From: Pyrus communis
Lineage: Eukaryota; Streptophyta; Magnoliopsida; Rosales; Rosaceae
NCBI RefSeq assembly: GCF_963583255.1
Contig: NC_084804.1
Coordinates: forward strand, 17,364,723-17,428,722
Direction of reading: 5' to 3'
Length of the DNA: 64,000 nucleotides
Of this stretch, positions 34,401 through 42,664 are shown piece after piece; positions within the stretch are counted from its first letter, which is position 1; each line of letters begins with the position of its first letter. The notes below the pieces were generated by a model that did no database searches, was not told the origin of the DNA, and was given only the letters and a program-made list of their open reading frames with translations. Position numbers and translations under genes: made by a program.

Positions 34401-35022
34401 AATTGCTTCAATGAGATAAACACCGAGTTGCTGCTTTGTATGACATGTTTAAGTCCGGTGAATATCTTTTGACAAAGCAAAAATTGTTCGTTTAGCCCAA
34501 CTTTATCCTCAAGATTTTGATCGTATGAACCTCATGAATCTTCCAATTCAACTTGACAATTATATTCATGATATAAAGATGCATAGTGAGTTTCCATCAT
34601 TGAGAGGAATTAGTGATCTTGCAAAAGAGTTAGTAAAGACCGGGAGGTGTGAAAGCTATATGTTAGTGTATAAGCTTCTTATATTGGCTTTAGTGTTACT
34701 GGTTGCAACCGCTTCGGTGGAGAGAGCTTTTTCTGCTATGAAAATTGTGAAAACACCATTGCGTAACAAAATGAGAGATCAATGGTTGAGTGATAGCATG
34801 GTTGTTTACATTGGGAGATATATATTTGCTTTTATTAATAATGAACCTATTATACAACGCTTTCATGACATGAAACCTCACCGGCAACAATTGTAATTTG
34901 TTTGTATTGATTAATTATGGAAGACATTACTATATAAAAAGATTTATTCGTTGCCATTTTTCTTTAACCTTGCACTCTTTTAAGTTCGCCCCTCCTCCCG
35001 AGAAATCGTGGCTTCACCACAG
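31439..35022 (+). mobile_element. hAT transposon, nearly complete, 3.6 kb
   Basis: Ends are inverted: TGGTGAAGCCATG at the left and TGGTGAAGCCACG on the reverse complement of the right. The flanks TCCGTTAG (31431-31438) and TCCGTTGG (35023-35030) form an 8-bp duplication with one change. Between the ends lies a transposase of the TTF-zinc-finger/DUF4371 hAT group. The 5' untranslated part includes GC-rich sequence (31450-31560) and AT-rich intron-like sequence (31980-32460). Confidence 0.88.
32471..34896 (+). pseudogene. hAT transposase (TTF-type zinc finger, DUF4371, dimerisation domain)
   Basis: Starts MERYYKKQ. Domain order: N-terminal Pro/Ser-rich linker and NYREAIRRHYLQNDPCQPR (32690-32760); TTF-type zinc finger region with WLEYSISKDVAFYRYCYLFK (32828-32890) and GFTNWKKGPKKL. 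Then FRGHDESLKSSNRSNYIELM (33168-33225); DUF4371 with LVDGSRDASTKEQMAVV, GYDGARNMRGELNG and HCFAHQLQLALV. The C-terminal hAT dimerisation domain has ATASVERAFSAMKIVKTPLR (34710-34765). It would cut and paste hAT elements. Five lesions are seen: a shift at about 32790, a stop at 33152-33154, an extra T in a T run near 33375, a stop at 34131, and a shift at about 34470. Otherwise the family length is kept. Confidence 0.85.
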
Positions 35023-35689
35023 TCCGTTGGTCCAGCCACCTCATGCCGCTCTGCGTCACGTTCAACATCAAACTTCAACTCTTGAAAATGATACTTGAAC
35101 ACGACGTCTGTGCACTTCATCAGATTTGCGTCACTTTTGTCAATGTCCCAATCAGGCTGATATACAAAAATAAATGAATTATACAGATTTTATCTAAAGA
35201 ACTAAATTATTGTTTAACTAATTAATAATTTACACGTACTGCTAATGCATCGATCATGACCGTCTTTATCTCCTCAGGGACGTCTCTCCAAGACTCCTAA
35301 TTCACTCCGCATCTGTCACACACCAATACCCCAACGTCACCCCTAAACTTGTTCACCATATCCTACTAATTTTGCGTAAGTGATTTGGTAGCGGCTCTTA
35401 GCTGAAGAAGTGTATCGAATGCATGTCGCAACTTTCTTGTTTTTCTTGTCTACCAACAAAATAAAAACTTACATTAGTCTACTTAAATATTTAAATAATT
35501 AAACAACCAACAAAATTTAGGACGTATTACCTTTCTCAAAACCTTTGCCCTGAACTCTCTTTGACGAAGGACCACCAAAGTCCGCCATCGCGTACGGAAA
35601 AACAAACAATAATTGGAATAATAATTCAGTGAAAGTAAAGAGTTTTCGGATTGAATTGTGAAGAGGAATAGCGAAATTGGCTATTTAAA

Positions 35690-36058
35690 GGAATTCAGAC
35701 TCTTTGCGCGACAAAACCTTCGTTGCGCAAAACCATGGAGTAAATACCGCATTAACACTTTGACCGAACAACTGACAGATCCTTTGCGCAACGAAAAATT
35801 GGTCGCGCTTTTTTGGCTTAACAAATACAAGCATTTGCGTATTTTTCTGGAAACCTTTGTGCCACAACAAGTTTTTTTTGTCTCTTAAGCTACTTTTGTG
35901 CGACAAAACATGGCGTCGCTTAACATGTTTATCCCATTAAATTATTTTTGACCGATTTGAGCAATGAAATATTACCTTCATCACGCTAACCTATTTTGGG
36001 CAACAAGTTTTACGTCATCGCATAAAGTTTGGTCGTGCAAATGATTTTTTCTACTAGT
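35690..36058. repeat. CACTA right subterminal repeats and terminus
   Basis: Units include TTTGCGCGACAAAACCTTCG, TTGCGCAACGAAAAATTGGT, TGCGACAAAACATGGCGTCG and GTCGTGCAAATG. The array ends TTTTTTCTACTAGTG at 36058, whose complement is the common plant CACTA end CACTAGTAGAAAA. Confidence 0.8.
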
Positions 36059-36420
36059 GATTCCAAGCAAGCCGACCAGTTTTAACACCCGCACGTTGGC
36101 CCAATCTAGCAAGCTAGACCTAGAACTGGTCCATCCAAATGGGTTATAAGTTCCTAGACCACATTTGGTTCAGACCAAATGGATTAGGCCAACTAGAAAA
36201 TCGATGATCAAACCAATAGTGGTACCGATCCATTTTTCAGCAATTTCGACTCGTCCCAACTAAAACTTCATGCCTGATGACCACTACACTTCCACCACCC
36301 ACAGAGATGCCTATCAATCTAGCCCCTCCACTCAAAATGGTGAACCAAACCTATCCTGGTAGGTCGCAGACTTGATAAGCGCACTAGTATAGCAATCCAC
36401 TTTAGTGAGACAGTCTATCA
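36059..36420 (+). pseudogene. Ty3/gypsy gag fragment (continuation after the CACTA locus)
   Basis: Read in the same frame as the gag end at 10881, this gives QASRPVLTPARWPNLAS and later FSAISTRPN and STTHRDAYQSS-type gag text, with stops. It supports insertion of the whole CACTA locus into an older gypsy element. Identification of the gag family is from composition and style, not alignment. Confidence 0.5.
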
Positions 36421-38418
36421 GTAAATGATGTTCAAGCTTAATAACACAATATTATATGGAGATAAACTTACATATGTCATTTCAATAATGAAATATGATT
36501 GACACGAGATGATATGGTGGTGGAGAACTCATTTCATATAAGTCTTTCTCATGTTGAGCTGGATTACGAATGACAGTAGTTAAGTGATTAAAATCTTGAT
36601 GACACGCTTAAGCTCTTGTGTGCAACTCCAAGTATTGATATCGCTTTGTAATAATTAAATAAATAAATAAGAGTGGCATAACTGACACTCTAAAAAAATC
36701 ATTTTACACTACAAAAAAAATATCAATAAGCTCTCATAAACAAAACATAATCTAATTTGAAGTGAGTTCCTTAGAGTAAACCATGGTAAAATGGGCTGAC
36801 CAACCCACTTCACAAGACAACCCAATCAACAGATGGTTCCTAGCTGATGTAGTGTCTTGGGCCAGATAGGAACAGAAAACTGATTGTCTGCTTATGTTTT
36901 GTTTTGTTTATTTTATTTTATGGTCAGAATTCAGAAGGATTGAACTAAAATTGCTTTGAACTCACTTCAAACATGACTTCGGATGTCATCAAAGTAGAGA
37001 TTGCACGGGAAAGCGTGAATCAAATGTGCCCCATAAAAAAATAAAAATTAAAAGTAAAGAGGAAATTGCATGCTTTAGGGCTGGTTTGGTATTGCTGTGC
37101 TTTGAAAAAAAGCTGCTTCTGCTGTGCTGTGAGAATAAGCAGCTGTGAAATAAAGCAGCAGAGTGTTTGGTAAACTTTTTTGTAAAAGTGCTTTTGAAAA
37201 AAAAAAAGCAGTAGTAGAGTGTTTGGTAAACTTTTATGTAAAACAGATGTGAAAAAAAAGCCAGTTTTTCAAAGCTAGGTTTTGCAGCTTCTTGTTTTTG
37301 GCTTTTTTTCATCCAAAACTGTGAAAAAAAGCTGAAGCTGAGTGTTTACCAAACACAAAAACAGCTCCCAGCTTTTTTTGATAGCAGCTTTTTTCAGAAT
37401 CACCTCAGTACCAAACCAGGTCTTAATATTTTGAATCGTGGCAAAAGATTATTCAGTTGTGGCAATAAACAAATGTGGATTCCAAACTGCTTTCTACAAG
37501 TTAATATTCGTAACTAAGCGAAAAGAGTTTAAGACGTTTTATACAAGGTTAAATTGCCAAATTGTCTTGCTCACTTAAACCATGTTGAATCAGTTGATCT
37601 GCCTTTCGTAAGTGAGGTGTGAGCTAATTGTCTACACCTCGTGTTATTTATAACATAGGAATGCAATTTTTCACTTGTGAAACAATCCGGTATGACTTTT
37701 CTGGAGTGTAACTCGGGCCACGAACCACGAATTTATTTTGTGTGCTTAAACTTGCCTCAATTTAGAAAACTTGTCTAACAAGTAACCTATTGTTTGCCCA
37801 CGCTAACACCATATACTAACCTAAAAGGCTCATCTCACCCCAACAAGAATGATTTATATGAAACATGTTTATCAACGTGATGTCCAGATCTAATAATACA
37901 ATGTCATGTGTAAATTTCTCTCCACATAATATTGCATTATTGAATGGAATAATATACAATGGTGAAACCTTTCCATGCAAATTACTCTCCACCCAAACCT
38001 ACTACAAATGTTCCACGTCTGATGCCATGAATTAAAAAATCTTTTGTGCATGGTCTACACTTTTGTTCCTTATTGAGGTAGGGTTCCCCACCCCCTCCCC
38101 TTAATCATGCTTGATTTAGTGTAGGCTAACAGGATTGATATAGGGTATGCCTTGGTGGTTACATATAGGTCCCCGAAATTAGGCTAAATTTTGGAAGATT
38201 AATTATTGAAGTATAGGATGCCCTACCTTCCATCTCAATTGACAATTCTAGTCCATGTTAAGGTGCTTCATCAAACTTCTCTTATTTAGTTTTATCTTCT
38301 ATTTCTCTGTCGAACTGAAAAAGTGAAAATTAAGTGCTATTTTTTTTTTAACAAACGATATTATTTATTACTAAAGGGTGGGAGAATGGGTTAAGCCCTA
38401 CAATAGGCTAACAATAAT
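36177..38418. repeat. Tandem segmental duplication, copy 1
   Basis: Same order of sequence as 38768-41731. Shared landmarks are GGTACCGATCCATTTTTCAG, ATGATGTTCAAGCTTAATAA, GACTTCGGATGTCATC, GACGTTTTATACAAGGTTAA, ATAGGGTATGCCTTGGTGG and ACGATATTATTTATTACTAA. The unit includes part of the gypsy gag. Copy 1 carries the MITE 37078-37422 and lacks about 150 bp present at 39450-39600. Confidence 0.9.
37078..37422. mobile_element. Harbinger-type MITE with empty site visible in the other duplicate
   Basis: 345 bp with ends GGGCTGGTTTGGTA and its near complement (TACCAAACCAGGTC), flanked by TTA on both sides (37075-37077 and 37423-37425). The interior is AAAGCAGC/GCTGCTTT-rich and self-complementary. 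Copy 2 of the segmental duplication reads GCATGCTTTAATATTTTG at about 40708-40725 without it, so the boundaries are exact. The minus-strand frame 36989-37312 across it is incidental. Confidence 0.92.
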
Positions 38419-38752
38419 ATGAGCTTCCTGGGTGGCAATGATATGGGCCATCTTAGACTCTTGGGCAACAATATGAGCTTCATGGGTGGCGATGTGGGCA
38501 GACTACATCTCAATGTGCTTATGTTGGACCGCCACCTATTGCTTGAGTTCTCCTATTTTCTCCATCAATGATGTGACCTGTCCCGAGGTAGAGGTGGAAA
38601 AAGAGGCTCCCGTCTCATGATGGCGGGCATTTCCCATACCATACACCTTCCCCTGCCGAGGACCAAGTCTTTAGTCGAGGGTGTCCGTCATGATACGGAG
38701 ACCCGCATCCTCGGAGGGTAGAGGTCAGCTAGGAAGCCACTTCCTCAAGGTA
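38419..38752 (-). pseudogene. CACTA ORF2 fragment between the two duplicates
   Basis: Highly similar (about 85-90 percent by eye) to 11690-12037, the C-terminal coiled-coil part of the full-size ORF2, including GTTGGACC-CACCT, ATGGCGGGCATTTCCCA, GAGGGTGTCC and AGCCACTTCCTCAAGG. It starts and ends abruptly at the duplication joints. Confidence 0.8.
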
Positions 38753-38767
38753 CCGATCCATTTTTCA

Positions 38768-41731
38768 ATGGATTGGTCCAACCAGAAAATCGACGATCAA
38801 ACCAACAATGGTACCGATCCATTTTTCAGCGATTTCGACCCGTCCCAACTAAAACTTCATGCCTAATGACCACTACACTTCCACCACCCATAGAGATGCC
38901 TATCAATCTAGCCCTTCCACTCAGAATGGTGAACCGAACCTATCCTAGTAGGTTGCAGACTTGAAAAGCGCACTCGCATAGCAATCCACTTTGGTGAGAC
39001 AGTCTATCGATAAGTGATGTTCAAGCTTAATAACACAATATTATATGGAGATAAACTTACATATGTCATTTCAATAATGAAATATCATCGACACGAGATG
39101 ATATGATGGTGGAGAACTCATTTTATATAAGTCTTTCTCATGTTGAGTTGGACTACGAATGACAGTAGTTAAGTGATTAAAAGCTTGATGACACGCTTAA
39201 ACTCCTGTGTGCAACTCCAAGTATTAATATTGCTTTGTAATAAATAAATAAAAGTGACTTAACTGACACTCCAAAAAAATCATTTTACACTGCAAAAAAA
39301 TATCAATAAGCTCTCATAAACAAAACATAATCTAATTTGAAGTGAGTTTCTTAGAGTAAGCCATGGTAAAATGGCCTGACCCACCCACTTCACACAAGAC
39401 AACCCATCAACAGATGGTTCCTAACTGGAGCGGTATCTTGGGCCGGATAGGAACAAAAATTAGAGACCATATTCTCACAAAGACGAAGCTCAATGACCTA
39501 ATAAGTTTCTAACCATCTTCATTCTTTTATCTATCTATTGTTTATTATAATCTGATGAATTTAATCATCACAATATTTAGCTGTATATCTCACTTTTCCA
39601 TTTACTGAAAACTATTTGACTGTTTACGTTTTGTTTTGTTATTTTATTTTGTGTTGAGAACTCAGAAGGATTCAACTGAAGTCAATGATGCATCCATATA
39701 GGGACCCGGGAGGTCCCGGGATTCTCCAAAAGCTCGAAGAAACACTTGTGATCGACCTTCGAGACCCTCCAACAATTTGGGTAGGTGCAGAGGGACGGAT
39801 CTGTTAAAGGGGCCTGGGTGGTCCTAGCACCATCGGAAGCCGGGATAAATTTCTGTGAGGACCTCCGAGGATCACCCAAGTTTGGGCATATATGGTGTTG
39901 GAGAAGAGGAGCGGAGCTGCAGAGTGTTCTGGTATTCTGCAAACCAGAAAGAAGAAAGAAGACTACTTTTTATTCAAATGACTTGGGAAAACGGTGCATT
40001 TGATGTATGGTTTGAAAAAAAACCTTCTAAGTAAAACGGTGCGTCGATACAACGTTCTTTAATATATAGTTTTTGCAATTTTTTATTAAACAAAATGGTT
40101 CAACTTTCAAACAGAGTCAGAACTTTTCCAATTCCATATCTAACTCCAAATTGGCTAATCCCATTCTCCAGTCACCTCCCCACCCACTAGCACAACCCCA
40201 GTCTCCTCCCCCGTCTTCACAAACTAAGTAGTTCAATTCCAATTTTAGATAATTTCAATTATATTATAGATATTTTCGTTCTAGTTTGCAATAAATCTAT
40301 AATGACACATTTTTGAGTATGAAACTTCGTCATGGACAAATTTAGTTTTTGTAATTTATATTTTCGTCTAATATTTTTTTGAACTTTTATATTGAGACCA
40401 CTCAATCTTAAAATCTTGCATCTACCATTGGGTGCAATGGAGAGGCTTGTTGCCTCCATGAAATCATTGAGGGTCTATTTCGCAACAAAATGAGAGATCA
40501 ATAATTCCGTGGAGAGGACATTTTTCACTATAATTTTTTTTTATCTTTATTATTGAGACCCCCCCTCCCCCCCGAGTCTAAAATCCTGAATCCGCCACTG
40601 ACTGAAGTTGCTTTGAACTCTTCAAACATGACTTCGGATGTCATCAGAGTAGAGAATGCACGGCAAAGCGTGAATCAAGTGTGCCCAGAAAAGGAAAAAG
40701 TAAAGAGGAAATTGCATGCTTTAATATTTTGAATCGTGGCAAAAGATTATTCAGTCGTGGCAACAAACAAAGGTGGATTCCAAACTGCATTCTACAAGTT
40801 AACATCCTTAACTAAACGAAAAGATTTTAAGACGTTTTATACAAGGTTAAATTGCCAAATTGTCTTGCTTACTTAAACCATGTTGAATCAGTTGATCTGC
40901 CTTTCGTAAGTGAGGTGTGAGCTAATTGTGATCCTCCGCCTACACCTCGTGTTATTTATAACATCGAAATGCAATTTTTCAATTGTGAAAATAATGCAAT
41001 ATGACTTTTTTGGAGTGTAATTCGGGCAACGAACCAAGAATTGATTTCGGTGTGCTTTAACGCACCTCAATTCAGAAAACTTGTCTAACAAGTAACCTAT
41101 CGTTTGCCCACTCTAACACCATATACTAACCTAAAAGGCTTATCTCACCCCAACCAGAATGACTTATATGAAACATGTTTATCATTATGTGATGTCTGGA
41201 TACAATAATACAATGTCATGTGTAAATTTCTCTCCACATAATATTGCATTATTGAATGGAATAATATGCAAATTACTCTCCACCCGAACCTACTACAAAT
41301 GTTCCGCGTCTGATGCCATGAATTATGGCGTAAAAATCTTTTGTGCATGGTCTACACTTTTGTTCCTTATTGAGGTAGGGTTCCCCCCACCCCCTCCCAT
41401 TAATCATGCTTGATTTATTGTAGGCTAACAGGATTGATATAGGGTATGCCTTGGTGGTTACATATAGGTCCCAGAAATTAGGCTAAAATTTGGAAGATTA
41501 ATTATTGAAGTATAGGATGCCCTACCTTCCATCTCAATTGACAATTCTAGTCCAAGTTAAGGTGCTTCATCAAACCTCTCTTACTTAGCTTCATCTTCTA
41601 TTTCTCTGTCGAACTGAAAATATCTTTCAACCAAGTGAAACTTAAGTGCTATATTTTTTTTAAACAAGCGATATTATTTATTACTAAATGGTGAGAGAAT
41701 GGGCTAAGCCCTACAATGGACTAGCAATAAT
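38768..41731. repeat. Tandem segmental duplication, copy 2
   Basis: Counterpart of 36177-38418, same orientation. It contains the private hAT insertion 39683-40600. By eye identity outside insertions is roughly 93-95 percent. Confidence 0.9.
39683..40600. mobile_element. Non-autonomous hAT element, 918 bp, with transposase remnant
   Basis: Flanked by ACTGAAGT (39675-39682 and 40601-40608), an 8-bp duplication. The reverse complement of the right end is CAGTGGCGGATTC, a typical plant hAT end; the left end CAATGATGCATCC is a weaker match. 40431-40505 on the plus strand still resembles the end of a hAT transposase (AMERLVASMKS-like, then a stretch shared with 34760-34782). The other duplicate has the empty site at about 36934-36950. 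Confidence 0.85.
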
Positions 41732-42664
41732 GTGGTTCAAATTCGTCATTAGCAAAAATGGAACTTCTTTTTACTTACAAATGAAGAAGTATATCATTAA
41801 ATCATAGTACTAAGTGGCAAAAATTAAGTTCTATTAAACTAAATGATCATATACAGAATAAAAAGTTTAATTGTCAAATGGGGTAAAACAAGAACAATAG
41901 ATCGTTGATGGTTGTTTGAATTATATAATAAGAGGGAAATGAGACCGTTTGATGATTTGATTTAAATTATTTAAAGACAAAGATTTGAGTGGTTGAATGG
42001 GACAAAATCAAACATTTTAAAAGGGTTTAGTGCATTTCTTGAGAGCATCAACCCAAGCCATTTAAAACATAAGAAAGATCTTACCATATCTTACTCTTTA
42101 CCAAACACCTTTGTCTATATATTATTATATTATATTTTGATTCCCTTCCCTCGCACAAAAGCGAAATTTTTTCACTCTCTTGCTCTTGTTTTACACCTAC
42201 AAAATATTCCATGTCCAAATGGATTCATTATTCATGTTGAATCACCTTTCAATCTAGTGGATAAAAGCATGTTTTTGTATTTCAAATGTTTGACCGTTTG
42301 CCTCACGTTTAACAAACTTGAGATTTCCATATGCGGCGGATTGCACTAGTTAAGATCTTCTTCTTCAACTCACCGAATCTCAGGTTTAAATCCTTGCCTC
42401 TCTCCCAGTAGTTTAAAGTAGAAATACAGCTTGTAATAAAAATAGGCTCAGAGAATTTATATAATTTAAAAGGAAAAAATAAACAAAAGATGAAAAGGAA
42501 AATTTCACACACCACCAACCCTCGGAACAAGCTATTGGGCTATGGTAGTAGTTTGGTTTAGTAAAGCACAATACAAAACCCAGTAAAAGCCTCTCCCTGC
42601 ACGTACCAACAACACGTAGTTGTACACCTATTCTTACAAGTTACAAAACATCAAAACGTCGATT
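41732..42664. other. Spacer and 3' flank of the protease gene
   Basis: No gene recognised. The last 100-150 bp before 42665 should be the 3' UTR of the minus-strand protease gene. The plus-strand frame 41993-42349 lacks known motifs. Confidence 0.5.

Larger units (their letters stand above)
31424..35588 (-). pseudogene. Short CACTA ORF2 paralogue, copy E, split by a hAT element
   Basis: Starts ATG at 35588 (MADFGGPSSKRVQGKGFEKG), intron, then SRYQITYAKL (about 35400), KFRGDVGVLVCDRC and ESWRDVPEEIKTVMIDALA (about 35360-35245). After a second intron follow WDIDKSDANLMKCTDVVFK and ELKFDVERDAERHE (35160-35040). The last few codons and the stop (TAG at 31424-31426) lie on the other side of the hAT element 31439-35022. 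Apart from the insertion and a shift near 35375 it is the best preserved of the three short copies. Confidence 0.65.
10882..36058 (-). mobile_element. Composite CACTA (En/Spm) locus, about 25 kb
   Basis: The left end reads CACTATTGCATAAAACATTT and the reverse complement of the right end CACTAGTAGAAAAAATCATT; both run on into a CGAC and CAAAC block. The 3-bp flanks are ATC and ATT, a near match to the 3-bp CACTA duplication. The flanking gypsy gag stays in frame across the insertion. Inside, on the minus strand, are a TNP2-type transposase (15631-27845), a full-size ORF2 relic (11640-13503) and three short ORF2 paralogues, with arrays of GCGACGAA / TTCGTCGCGC motifs at six places. A second possible terminus (TTTCTAGTG at 15480-15488) shows that nested CACTA elements may be present. 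Which ends pair with which is uncertain. Confidence 0.65.
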
